Positions 36,355 to 47,082 of a stretch of 64,000 nt of DNA are shown here, piece by piece. The DNA is taken from contig NW_026947486.1 of the NCBI RefSeq assembly GCF_034190915.1, positions 80,146,044-80,210,043 on the forward strand, given 5' to 3'. Position 1 is the first letter of the stretch. Each line of letters starts with the position of its first letter. The DNA comes from Cavia porcellus. Its lineage: Eukaryota > Chordata > Mammalia > Rodentia > Caviidae. A program made the translations under genes and the position numbers. The notes under the pieces are model-generated. The model had not been told where the DNA came from, did no database searches, and was given only the letters and a program-made list of their open reading frames with translations.

Positions 36355-37525
36355 TCGTCAGACCCAAAAATGCACAGTGTACCCTGGGGAAGTGAAAGGG
36401 TAGGGAGAGTCTTCAAAACCATGGCAGAAGATATTGTTAATAGTGTATCAGGATTTAAAACCCACATTACTTGCACCATTCCGCTTAGATTTTATTTTGT
36501 CCCAGTTTGTCTACTTGCATTAGATTTGAGGGCACAGACAGCTATCCTAAAAACATCAGGATATAGCACAGTAATCATCTTTAATTTCCTGTTAACTTAA
36601 TCTGGAGCCCTGTTTGACTTATACTGTTTTACCATGACTTAGTTAAATCTGTTTGTTTGATTGCTGTTTGGTATCAACAGATTTTATTCAAAAATGATAT
36701 GATTGATATTTTCAAGTCTGAGAGTATAGACAACTACACTGAAGATGACAAGACTACAATACACATTCTGGTTTGATAACTGCCTGTTTTCGAAGTTTTA
36801 TACTATATACAAATTTGTATCTTTATTAATACTGTTATGTACTGATATAGTCAATTATACTATGTCTGATGATATAGCCAATTCTATTGAAGATAACAAG
36901 AGACAACGCAGGAACTATGGTAGAACTCCTTGTACAATGGTCTTATATGCCTTTTTATTTCATGCGTTTATAGGAATACGTTTTGTTTTGCTTTGTTTTG
37001 TTTCTCCCTCTAATCTAAAGGATAGAAATACATGTTAAGACTCAAGCATGTGTAGGTTCTATAAACAGTTTATGAGAACTGATCTTATGACACATGATGA
37101 AGTGAACAAATACTTTGAAGAAAAAGAGACACTAAAGTACCCAATGATGATCCTGCAGTATCATAATGTGAAACCCAGAAACAGTATTATTTTTTGTTCC
37201 GAGTGACATTAGCCTGCTTGAGTTTGTTCAATCTCAACATAATTGAAGATATGTATAACTGCATGTATGTTTAAGTGTATAGGATTGATAACCATATTTC
37301 TAAGTTTTTGTTGGATAGTTGAACAGAACTGGTTACAATCTCACTGTTTGAATCCCCAGTTTATAAGCTCCACTCTAGTATCTTGAATAACCAGTTGTTA
37401 GAGAACAATTTGTAATCATCAACTAGGATTTCTTAGTGTTTATTTTTTCTTTTAATGTATGTATGATTTCTACCCATTTTCTGTTTTGTTTAGTCTTTCT
37501 TTAAATAAAATTTTTTAAAAATCCC
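36355..37525 (+). mobile_element. ORF2-less L1-related element C, right part (3' region)
   Basis: When insert E is removed this continues element C. It is a diverged version of the A/B 3' region ('gatgatatagccaattctattgaagata', 'acagaactggttacaatctcactgtttgaat'), ending with 'tctttctttaaataaaattttt'. No ORF2 sequence lies between the ORF1 stub region and this 3' region. It has no intact gene. Confidence 0.75.
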
Positions 37526-37769
37526 CCCCAAAAGAAGCTATACATCAGGGAACTGTTCCTGAACTCCTGAGATTCCAGTTGGTCTCAGATACAGATCTTA
37601 TCATTAAAGATTTTTGGAAATAACATTAAAATATCCTTCCCTGTGTGGGATTCACTGAAAAATCATGGGTTAAAGTTTCTCTAAGGACACTGAAATCTGC
37701 CTAGGATAAAGTGTGGCCTAAAATTATACAGGAGAGAGATTTTGAAGGCTGTGTAGAGGAGACAGCTTG
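37526..37769. other. Spacer, no gene seen
   Basis: Unassigned sequence between element C and a Tigger fossil. Confidence 0.3.
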
Positions 37770-38576
37770 ACCCTGTGGTTGATGATACTTCACTATAGCA
37801 GAGTCCATAGGCTTGTAGGTAGATGTAGGTAGATAGTGGTGATGTTAAGGAACTGTTGGATGAACACTCAGAGGAGTTATCTACAGAGGAATTCAAGCAA
37901 CTTATGGCTGAGCAACAGAGAATAGCAGCTGAAGAGAAGGGGGAGTATAAACAATCAGCACAGTAAAGTTCTTCTAAAGTAAAGGAAATCCTGAGAAAAT
38001 GGACAGAGTGATAAACATTTGACAGAGAAAACGCCAATCATTGCATTCACTTGGTTAATTGCAATGTCATATCACACTACAGAACAGTGTTAAAGAATCT
38101 TAGACAATATTTTATGTCTGAAAGATTCAGAATTGGTGAATCAGAAGCAGGTCCTAGTGGGCTACAGGGTCTCTCAAGGAGAGAAAAGATACCAGACAGT
38201 CAGATTCCTGATGTTCTTATGGAAGGGGACTCTCTTTCCAAACAATAACCATCTTTCATTTCATACTCCCTTCCTGGAAGTCAAATTTGTCAACTTGAAT
38301 GGTAAGTACAGTATGAAATTGTAGTTTACAGTAAACTAGGCACATTTTATAACTTTTTGGTGAATACACTAGGAAAATTAATGATGTTTCTGGTAAATTC
38401 TGTATGTAATGGTACATGTTGCTAGGAAAAGCATAGTTAAGGCATGCTTTTCGGGGTGCATTATGGGTATTTCCATTATTTCTTATGGGAAAAATAGGCT
38501 TGACTTACAACCAACTCATGTTATAACCAGCCCTCTGAACAAATTGAAATCATATGTCAAGGATCCACTGTAAGCA
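37770..38576 (+). mobile_element. Tigger-type DNA transposon fossil, 3' half
   Basis: Broken translation DVKELLDEHSEELSTEEFKQ with LMAEQQRIAAEEK near 37,831-37,935 fits the C-terminal part of a Tigger transposase. The element ends with 'ttatttcttatgggaaaaataggcttgacttac' and 'gtcaaggatccactgta', a typical Tigger end. The catalytic domain is absent. Confidence 0.8.
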
Positions 38577-38663
38577 AAATGTTATCCTCCCAAAACAATT
38601 CCATTAATCTCATTAGTGGACTTGTATTATTTTTAAAGGTATGCAGTCAAAATTGTAGTTTTC

Positions 38664-41600
38664 GGACTTCCGGGAGAACATGGCGGACAGATAGCAGCAG
38701 CTACAGAGGCTCTCTGAAACACCCAGTTTAGAATTCAGGAATGGTGCTGAGTAAGGTATCATAAGCAGGAGGAGATATGCCGCGGTGACCCAGGAACGAA
38801 CTGGGCTGAGAGAAACCAACTGGGAATGCAATCCTGGTGCTATAACAGGAACAGATAAAGCCTGGAAGCTGGAGCCCGCGCCATTGGAAGCCGCGATTTT
38901 GGTTTCCCGCTGCTGCGGCTGCGTCTGGATCAGCTCGGCAGGGAGAGAGACGCATGGAAGCTCTGAGAAGGGGAATCGGTGAACGGAGTTGAGAGTGGGA
39001 CAGGCGGGGAGCCGTGCATCCACCTCCAGTGAGTGAGGGAAAACTGGGACTCTGCCACGGTCCAGGAGACTCCAACAGAGGACATTCTGGGACCGGGAAG
39101 ACTTGTGGGAAAGGGCGCTGCAGTGACTTCAGTCACGTATCCCCCTCTCAAGCAGGATTGGTGAGCAGTGCCTAGCCCACGTGACGCTGCTGGCTGAGAT
39201 CCAGTAGGCTAGCACAGCCCAAGTCCCAGCTCCTAAAGGTAGATTGACCTGGAGTGGCGGGCCCCGCATAGGCTGCCCGGTCTACAACTTCCTGGTGCCC
39301 TGCGGTGGGTGGGAACACCTAGCCAGTGCAATTCAATCAGACTGTGGCTGACAGGGAAGGAAACTGGGCCTCCTATATACACTTGCATATATAAGTAACA
39401 AAGAATATGGGAAGAGGCAGCAACAAGAAAGGCTCCTCGGCCCCTAATCCTGAGAAAGAGACAACAGCAGACACAGCACCAATAGACATAAAGCGCTATC
39501 TCGAGAGCCTCATAGACAAGTTCAGGAATGAAGTTATTAATGACCTGAAGCTAGAAATAAGCAGAATAGTTAGAGAAATGCTAAGCACCACCCAAGAAAA
39601 AACAGATGGTGGAATGGAAGAACAGAAAAAGAGGGGAGAATTGTTTAATGGAGAAAATAGAGAAAGCATAGAATATGTGAAGCAGGTTCAAAGAGACTAC
39701 CAGGAAACTAAAAACTCTATTGAAAACTGGCATAACAGCTTGAAAGAAACTAAGGACAGATTATCTGAACTGGAGGGCAGAGTTGTAATATGGGAGCATG
39801 AAATGAAAAACTTCTTAAAAATAACAAAGAAACAAACAGCAATAATAAAAAGACTAGAAGATGATAAGAGGGTCTATAACTTAAGAATTAAGAACATAAA
39901 AGAAGAAGTAGGGACACAAACAAATGAACTACAAAAGCTACTCACAGAAATAATCCAGGAGAATTTTCCTAATTTAGCAAAAGGTAAAGATACTCAGTTG
40001 TATGAAGCATGCAGGACCCCAGCCACCTACAACCCAAACAGAGCAACACCCAGGCATATAATAATTAAAATTCCAGAAATCCAATACAAGAACAGAATAC
40101 TAAAAGCCGTCAGAGACAAGAAACAGATCACTTACAAGGGAACACCCATCAGAATTACAGCAAACAATCAAATCACGAAGAGCGTGGGGGGAAATAATTC
40201 AAGCTTTGAAAGATAATAATCTCCAGCCAAGATTGATATATCCTGCACAACTATCCCTGGAATTTGATGGAAAAACAAGGTGCTTCCAGGATAAAGAGGA
40301 ACTAGGGGAATATGCAATCACCAATTCAACTCTACAGAGAATACTGCAAGATATTCTAAAAAAGAAAAATACGAAAAATCCAGAAGTAGCAACAGAGAGG
40401 CCACAATGAATGGAGCAGAAAACAAAATGAAGAAGACAAACTGACAACTAATGACAGAAAAAGAGCTCAACAGAAATGAGGCAGAGAAGATTGGATGATA
40501 GGAACAGCTATATTGGAGAAAATGATGTCTTAAGAGGTAATACTGATTTAGTATCATCTTGTTTTGAAGTCTCATCAAGCTTTTGTTCTTCAGTCTCCAT
40601 TGGTCTGAACAGGTGGTATCTTATTGGATTTTATTATATATGATTATATAAGCAAAATCTTTTATAGACAAGGAGATTATACAGAAACCATTGTTCATTT
40701 TCTGTTAGTTGATTCTAAATACCCTGTAATACTGTCATTCTCTTAAATGGTTTTACATTGTTTTGATATATTTGATGCTACAGTATACAAAGTTATACTC
40801 AAAGATTTCAAGGAAAGAGACAATATGGTAACTTTTATGTCGGGATAATCTTGTGGTGAAACACTATTTTGCTTAAATGGTTATGTTTTGATCTGCGCTG
40901 TTTTGCTGTTATGCCCTCTTTTATCTCAATCTCCATTTTATTATTTACTTTTTTATCCTTTTAATTAAGGGAAAAATAAATTAAAAGATAGCAGGATATA
41001 TTATGGTAACCCATTCTGACTTTCCATTATCTTGATTTAAAGCCCTTTATTGCTCTCACCATCTTGTTTTGACTGATGTTCCTCTATTCTGTTTTGCTTG
41101 ATAGTACCAGGTTCGCAAGTTTCGGCAACAGCTGTGAAGATAGTGGGATTCATTATGATGCCCATTCTGGTTGACTATTATCTACTTTTGAAGACCTATA
41201 ATGTCTCCAATATTTTGGTTTTGTTGGTTTTATTCTTTACTGTTTTGTTCAAATTTTATTATAACTAATGATATAGGCAATTCTATTAGAGATAGCAGGA
41301 GGCATTATGGTAACCATTGTTGATCACCTAGTATTATGCTTTTACATTATCTATTACATCCACCCCTTTGATTTGACTGACTGTTCTGTTATGTCACTTT
41401 TGGTTCTACTCTCTTCCAAAAAAGAACTGTGGGAGCAACAAAACCCAAAATGGGTAATTGTCATTGTACAAAAGAGAGGAAAAGATAGTGCTCTAAACGA
41501 TATAACTGCATGTATATTTAAGTGTATAAGATAGATAATGATATTACTGAGTTTTATTGGATCATTGAACAGAACTGTTCGCAGTCTCACTGTTGGAATG

Positions 41601-41762
41601 TCCACTTTATAAGCTTTAACTTTGTAACTTGAACAATTATTTCTAAGATTAAAAACTGTAATCCATTAACTAGTGATTTCCTACTGTTTATTTTTTTCTG
41701 TAAATCTGTATAACTTGTACCCTTTCTCTGCTTTTTTTTCTTTTTCTCCTTAAATAAAAAAC
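38664..41762 (+). mobile_element. Full-length ORF2-less L1 (HAL1-like) element B
   Basis: A complete insertion of about 3.1 kb with the perfect 14-bp target-site duplication aaattgtagttttc (38,650-38,663 and 41,763-41,776). Order: 5'UTR of about 740 bp starting cttccgggagaacatggcgg; ORF1 at 39,407-40,409; a non-coding 3' region of about 1.25 kb; AATAAA and a short A-rich tail. ORF2 (about 3.8 kb in a normal L1) is absent; 3' sequence begins within 100 bp of the ORF1 stop. Mobilisation must have used ORF2p supplied by a normal L1. It closely matches A, suggesting a recent family. Confidence 0.88.
39407..40409 (+). pseudogene. L1 ORF1 of element B, one frameshift
   Basis: This is the L1 ORF1p family (RNA-binding, trimeric nucleic-acid chaperone). 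The first frame gives 269 codons (39,407-40,216): N-terminus MGRGSNKKGSSAPNPE, a Lys/Glu-rich coiled coil (about residues 25-150), an RRM-like part (YNLRIKNIKEEVGTQTNE) and the front of the C-terminal domain (TPRHIIIKIPEIQYKNRIL). A frame change near 40,165-40,180 moves the rest into 40,206-40,409 (LIYPAQLSLEFDGKTRCFQD). Total span fits about 334 residues, the usual length. Apart from the frame change it is nearly intact, consistent with a young element. Confidence 0.85.
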
Positions 41763-41776
41763 AAATTGTAGTTTTC

Positions 41777-42149
41777 ATTTCAACAATAAAATATTTGAGG
41801 AAATTTTTTTCCTTTTATAGAAGTACTTATAACGTGTTTTGCCTCTGAACCTATTGTTTATTGTCTGCCCTTTACAGACCTTTACCCAACTCAAGGTGGC
41901 TTCACTTTGTACCACTTTACTTTTGCCAATAATTGTAAAAGCAAAAGGGGGAGACTAGTTAGACCTAAAGAGTAGTACTGGTTATTAAAATATTAAAAAA
42001 AAAAACCACAAAACCCCCGAAAATGGGTTATTCCCGTTAGTCTTAGAATTTAAGAGCCTTGATCATTCATTGGGTGAAGGGTGTGCCAATCTTAACTTTT
42101 CAGCAAATGAGCGTAGACCTTGTCATGAACGTCATGACCCCCAACCTCT
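41777..42149. other. Upstream flank of the CT47-like gene
   Basis: AT-rich to about 42,040 with an A-run at 41,994-42,004; base composition then rises sharply into the CpG island. No gene is seen. Confidence 0.4.
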
Positions 42150-43400
42150 GCCTCGTGGCGTGTGGCCATTTTGTCTCTCAGTCGGAGTCGTTAGAGGCAC
42201 GGGTCGGACGTGTCCGTTGGTCTCCTGCCCTTCTCATTTCGGGGTGTCTCCAAGAACCAAGGTAGACTCTTGTTTGGTTAACAGTGGGTTTCCCCCAACA
42301 CCCCAACCTCGCGGCGGGCCTCTCCTCTCCTCCCCTCCCGACCACTGTCTGGCCTCTCCTCAACAGGCCAACCGCCAACGGTCTACACCTTGTGGGCGCC
42401 ATCTTTGCTGCCGTTGGTGAAGGCTCTTTGAGGCACCAGTTAGTGTCATGTCTGCCACGGGGGGTGAAGACCCAACCCCAAAAGAGCCAGAAAGCCCGGT
42501 GAGCCCCATGGCCGAGCGGTCTGAGGCAACTGGAGTTGTTGAAGGGTTGGGGCCTGATGCCAGCGCGGCCCAGGCGAGTTGCGAAGCCCAGGTGTCCTCT
42601 GAAATCCAGGTCCTAGGAGCCGGGGCGGCAGAGGAGGGCATGGGGCCTGAGGTAGCGCAGCCCGAACACGGGGCCGGGGCCGCTTTGTCCTCCTCATCTT
42701 CCTCCTCCTCCATTGGGCCAGCGGAGGAGCTGGAGAGGGGCGCAGACCGGGGGCCGAACCGGCTGGTCAACCCCCGGCAGTTCCCTTTGATCAACTTTCG
42801 AGTCACGTTCGTGGAGCTGGTCAGCTCGCTGCTGCGCCGCGTGCACCACAACGACCACCTCCTGATCCGCCCCTACGAGAATGTGCAGGTGCTGCGCCGT
42901 CGGCCCCCGCACGCCGCCACGGCCTCCCGCCAGCGCCCCCGCCATGGCCGCAGCTCTGGCCCGCTGCCGGTGCCCCAAGCGCCCTTGTGTTCCAGTGCCG
43001 GGGTGCCGCTGCAGGGCGAGGGCGAGGGCCGGGCCGCCGCGGCCATCTTGGCGGCGGCCGTCGAGGAGCAGGCAGCCTGCGGCGGCGGCGCTGCCGGTAA
43101 GCTGGCCGAGGCCCAGGAGGCCATAAAGGAGACAGCGCAGAGCGGAGAGCAGAAGGATGAGGACGACATGGACGACGAACAGGCAGAAGGTGCGACGGGA
43201 CGGGGATGCCCGCCAGCGGCAGGGCCGGGGAGGCGGGCTGCGGCGCCTTCGCTGAGGGGAGGCAGCGGGCCCTGCTCCGCGCGGCCGTGGTCGGGACGCA
43301 GAGGGTCGGCCTACCGCCACCTGCAGGCCAGGCGCTGCGGTGCCCTTCCTGCTCCCCCCCCAGGGTAAAGCACGGTGCTGCCATTGGCCGCAAATGGGGC
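42150..43400 (+). promoter_or_regulatory. CpG island covering promoter and exon 1
   Basis: GC- and CpG-rich sequence begins near 42,150, spans the presumed promoter and the first coding exon and ends near 43,400; the surroundings are AT-rich. I see no clear TATA box, as usual for CpG-island promoters. The transcription start cannot be fixed by eye. Confidence 0.75.
42448..43189 (+). CDS. CT47: CT47-like coding exon 1
   Basis: 247 codons plus one base; carries the conserved His-Asn-Asp block and a 7-Ser run (about residues 81-89). The frame stays open past the donor to 43,368, but the downstream part is compositionally non-coding. Confidence 0.75.
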
Positions 43401-44733
43401 TATGTTGTCTGTGGGTGTCTGCTCCAAAAGTCTGTTCCCTTTCACTAAAGCAGCAACTCAAACTCTGTGTGAAAACCCGAGTGATGCACAAGGTCTTGGA
43501 GGTGAGGAACAGAAAGAAGCAGAGGAAGAAAGTAAGAAAGACAACGAAAATCAACAAGAATGGGAAAAGGACACAGACCTGGCAGGCGGCAGCCTTGAAA
43601 AACCCAGGTATCTGTCTGTACATTGCAGTATCATTCAAAATTCCTGGTATTTACCTGCAACAGCTTGTTTTTTAAATTGTAGGAAACTAAGAATGCTTAT
43701 TTAAAATTAATTAAAAACACAGTTTTACCTACTTAGAACATTACTGGTAAATTAGTATACCTAGTAATATAAAATACAGTGCATTCTGAAATAGTGTTTC
43801 ATGAATACTCATCTGAGGTCATTTGTCCTCTAACTGTAAGACTCCTAACAAGGGGTACATACATCAGACCTAGGACCTGAAACCCTGGGCTGGGCTTTTA
43901 TTTCATTAGTTGATCACAGAAATGCAGGCTCCTTTACTAACCAAGAACCAGTGTCTTTTAGGATGTGACAACTACTAATTAGCAAAAAGTTAGCAACTTC
44001 AAATAGGACCACATTCAATAGTTAATACCTAAATATTTGTACACTTGTACATTTTTATGTGAGAAGAATATTGTGATTCTTTTCATTCAATGATATTAAG
44101 TATATCTTGTCTTTGAGTTTATTTATTTATTTTATTTATTTGGGTTTTTTGAGATGAGGTTTCATTATGTAGTTCAGCCTGGCTTTGAACTCATGTAGCC
44201 CTGGGTGGCCTTGAACTCATAGCAATCCTCCTGCCTCAGCCTCCCAAGTGCTGAGATGAGAGGCATGCACCACCATATTCAGCATTTCTGAGTATATTTA
44301 AATAATCAGGGTTTTTTTCCTTTTTCATAGCTGTTCATTTCATAAAAGGGTCTTTTTCATATAGGACAAATGGAAATCAAGCATTTGAGAAGGAAAGGGA
44401 GTAGTATTTTTTTTGTAACCAGCACAGACTTTTAAAGCCAGAGAGATGCATTTAAATACCAGAATGGCCTTTCCAGACAACTGACAGAGTACCCCAAGCA
44501 TTTCTGGCACTAGACAAAAGGGAGATAAGGTTGGTGAGATCACATGATTTGTGAAGTGTTTGGTTGCATGAGCACCCTAACAACCAAGGGTTTGAGGTAT
44601 AAGAGGAAAATGGGTTGTTTTGACCTGAGATGCAGCACAAATGCGTAGAGGTTATATCCTTAGATGTAGAAAATAGTTAATATTTCACAATTAATAATTT
44701 TCTCTCATTTTTATCTGTAGCTCAGAAGACTAG
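42448..44733 (+). CDS. CT47: CT47-family (cancer/testis antigen 47) homologue, three coding exons
   Basis: The start MSATGGEDPTPKEPESPVSP resembles human CT47A (which also starts MSATG), and ELVSSLLRRVHHNDHLLI (about residues 122-139) matches its single conserved block around SLLHRLSHNDHILI. The rest is Ala/Glu-rich and disordered, ending in a Glu/Lys-rich tail, as in CT47. Proposed exons: 42,448-43,189 (phase 1 donor GAAG then gtgcga), 43,451-43,607 (donor CCCAG then gtatct), 44,721-44,733 (acceptor ttatctgtag, stop TAG). Phases agree, giving about 303 residues against about 288 in human. Function is unknown; human CT47 is testis- and tumour-expressed and X-linked. A candidate ATTAAA poly(A) signal is at 45,065-45,070. 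Exon borders are predictions. Confidence 0.72.
43451..43607 (+). CDS. CT47: CT47-like coding exon 2
   Basis: Pyrimidine tract ending ccctttcactaaag|cag gives a tandem NAGNAG acceptor, so the exon may start at 43,451 or 43,454 with or without one codon. It encodes the acidic tail GGEEQKEAEEESKKDNENQQ. Confidence 0.65.
44118..44284 (-). repeat. Long B1 SINE, antisense, in CT47-like intron 2
   Basis: 'agttcagcctggctttgaactcatg' and 'ggtggccttgaactcatagca' are the duplicated B1 parts, then 'ctcagcctcccaagtgctgagatg'. A (ttta)n tail lies on the + strand start. Confidence 0.9.
44721..44733 (+). CDS. CT47: CT47-like terminal coding codons
   Basis: Acceptor ctcatttttatctgtag followed by four codons and TAG; the remainder of the exon is 3'UTR. 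If the exon 2 donor is skipped, the frame instead runs on to a stop at 43,704. Confidence 0.5.
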
Positions 44734-45474
44734 AAAGAAAAGGATGGAGAAAAAAGAAAAGAAAGAATTCAACACGTCATTCTTTTTTGGTTTTTCAGTG
44801 TTTGTAATAAGAGAATCTTATTTACGTTAACTTCATTCTAAAGTTTGTCACCTCAAATATATTATTATACCTTTTTCCTTTGTGTGTTACATATATAGTG
44901 AAAGCATTTGTTCATGTTAAAAATAAGTTTGTTTTAGGCAACTAAGTGGAATTATAGGCAGATTGTTTTCAAAACAACACTAAAATCTGTTTTACTTCTG
45001 TCATTTGAAATGAGTAACTTTCCAACACTTGATAAACTTAAATTCATTTATTGCAGCACAGTTAATTAAAATGTGAAGTTTCAAACTTTTTCCAAGGAAA
45101 GAAATGAATATCAAAACTTCTTTAAAACTAAATTGTATCAGTCATTTAGACATCTGTGGCTATTGACATGTAAAATGTGACTAATCTGACTTGAAATGTG
45201 CTGTGCAAAAAATAGTGTAAGCTATCTTAGTAACTAATTGCATATCAATATTGTATTAGGTTAAGCAAAGTGCAGTATTAAAATTACTTTCAACTTTTTC
45301 AGTTTTTTTTAATGTGACTGCCAAAACATGTAAGTTACACATTTAGGTCAAGTTACATGTCTGTTGGACAATATTGCTGTACAACAGAATTTTGAAGGAA
45401 ACCTTATGAGATGGCCAGGTTGCCTGGAGGCCACAAGGTGTTGGTGATCCCGTGCCCAGACTTTGATTTGGGGT

Positions 45475-45668
45475 GGTAGCACTCCAAGTATAGTCTCTGG
45501 ACTAGCAGCATAAGCATCACTTGAGTACTTGGTAGAAATGCAAAAATTCTCAGACAACATCAGTTACTTCTGAATTAGTGCTGTGAAGTAGGCCCAGTGA
45601 TGTACCTATGATTTTTTAACCAGCCCTCCGAGGGATTGTGAGACCCACTAAAGTTTTAGAACTACTGG
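45475..45668 (-). repeat. MER5A-type DNA transposon
   Basis: hAT-Charlie MER5A layout: 'gtctctggactagcagcataagcatcacttgag', 'agaaatgcaaaaattctcaga', 'agttttagaactactgg'. The strand is tentative because these elements have inverted ends. Confidence 0.7.
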
Positions 45669-46199
45669 TTTAGAACAATAGGGAAGTAGCTGACACTCAC
45701 CTGAAGTAGGACTAGCCTTAGTTCACTGGATTGGAATTGTAGATAAACTGAACAAGAAGTGACATGGGCCAAAGATTGGGTGATAACAGAAAATGCATAA
45801 AGGAGAAGGCTAGATCCCAAGGGATATAAAAAGACCATATATGCATGTAAATGAAGTGTAAAAACAATGCAAAGTGAACACCATGTAGTGACTGTGCACA
45901 CGTATCTGGAGTAACAAGCATGAATGTGAGAGATGCACATGAAGGTAGCATGTGTGGGTGTGGCTGGAAAGATAAACACTTCAGGATGGGGAAAGAAGAC
46001 AGTGCACACATGGATGCATATGATAGTATTATCCACACATTTCTATAGGTTTGAAGTATTTCTTAAAAAATGATACAGAAAAAGGAGAAAATAGGTTTAA
46101 CCTTTAAACTATTTAAGGGGAGGAAAGGTAGTGATAGTTGATCTGAGTAGAGGATCAGAGGAGGGAAGGGCACCAGTATTTGAGGCTAGACTACCTGGT
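45669..46199. other. Intergenic, no gene seen
   Basis: The 124-codon - strand frame at 45,662-46,036 is His/Cys-rich by composition and not recognisable. Confidence 0.4.
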
Positions 46200-46740
46200 T
46201 ATAAAGATTTTGTAGGTTGCTCACTGTAACACTAATACTTTCGCTCATATACTGTGGGAGCATGTTTTATATTCCAGTTTATACTAGCATGATTTTTGAG
46301 GTTGAAATTCACTTAACAAGATCAATCATTGTAAACATTTCATTGATGATTAGTGCATTTGCAATTTTATGTGTCTTCCAATCCAAACCATATACTCATT
46401 AAGAAGCCATTCTCCCTTTCTGCCTCCCCCAAGCCCCTGGCAACCACCAATATGCTTTCTGTCTTTATTGATTTACCTGTTCAGGGTATTTCATATAAAT
46501 AGAAATCGGATTTACCCATTTAGCATAATGATTTCATGATCCATTCACATTGTATCAGTACTTCATTCCTTTTTAAGACAATAATATTCTACTATATTTA
46601 CATAAGGCAGTTTGTTTATCCATCCTTCTGTCGATGGATATTTCAGTTATTTCCATCTTTTAGCTATAGTGAATAGTGTTGGCATGAACATGCAAACACT
46701 TGTACATTATTTATATGTACATCTACTCCCTTTACTCTGC
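46200..46740 (-). mobile_element. Old L1 segment, antisense
   Basis: 'cattctccctttctgcctcccccaagcccctggcaaccacc', 'atgatttcatgatccattcacattgtatcagtacttcattcc', 'gtttatccatccttctgtcgatgg' follow an ancient L1 3' region on the opposite strand. Confidence 0.75.
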
Positions 46741-46927
46741 CACTTCTAGATTATGAACTTCTGAATGGTTGGGAGCTAAAAGGGTTTTTCTTATTTTCCT
46801 TTCCCAAAGGCCGAGGCACTGAGTTTTCTCCTTACTAGGTGCTCACTTGGGGTCCATTAAAGTAAACAAAGCACTTTCACAACTCCTTTTATAGTGACTA
46901 CTGTTGATATTTTAAAATGTACCATCC

Positions 46928-47082
46928 TAACTGGGCATGGTGGTGCACGCCTGTAATCCCAGTACTCAGGAGGCTGAGGCAGGAAGATCACCACAAGTTC
47001 GAGACCAGCCTGGGCTACAAAGTGAGCTCGAGGTCAGCCTGAACTGCATGTGAGACCCTGTCTCAAAAAGAAAAAAAAAAGT
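46928..47082 (+). repeat. Long B1 SINE, sense
   Basis: Well preserved: ctgggcatggtggtgcacgcctgtaatcccag at the start, the duplicated gagaccagcctgggcta and ctcgaggtcagcctgaac parts, then tgagaccctgtctc and an A-rich tail. Confidence 0.92.

Noticed and set aside
36355..37525. A separate fourth ORF2-less element (D)
   Set aside because: The exact 14-bp duplication around E shows this block is the continuation of element C.
42694..43638. 314-codon - strand ORF opposite the CT47-like exon
   Set aside because: It lies within a CpG island where stops are scarce, has Arg/Ala/Pro-rich text without motifs, and is antisense to a frame with clear CT47 similarity.
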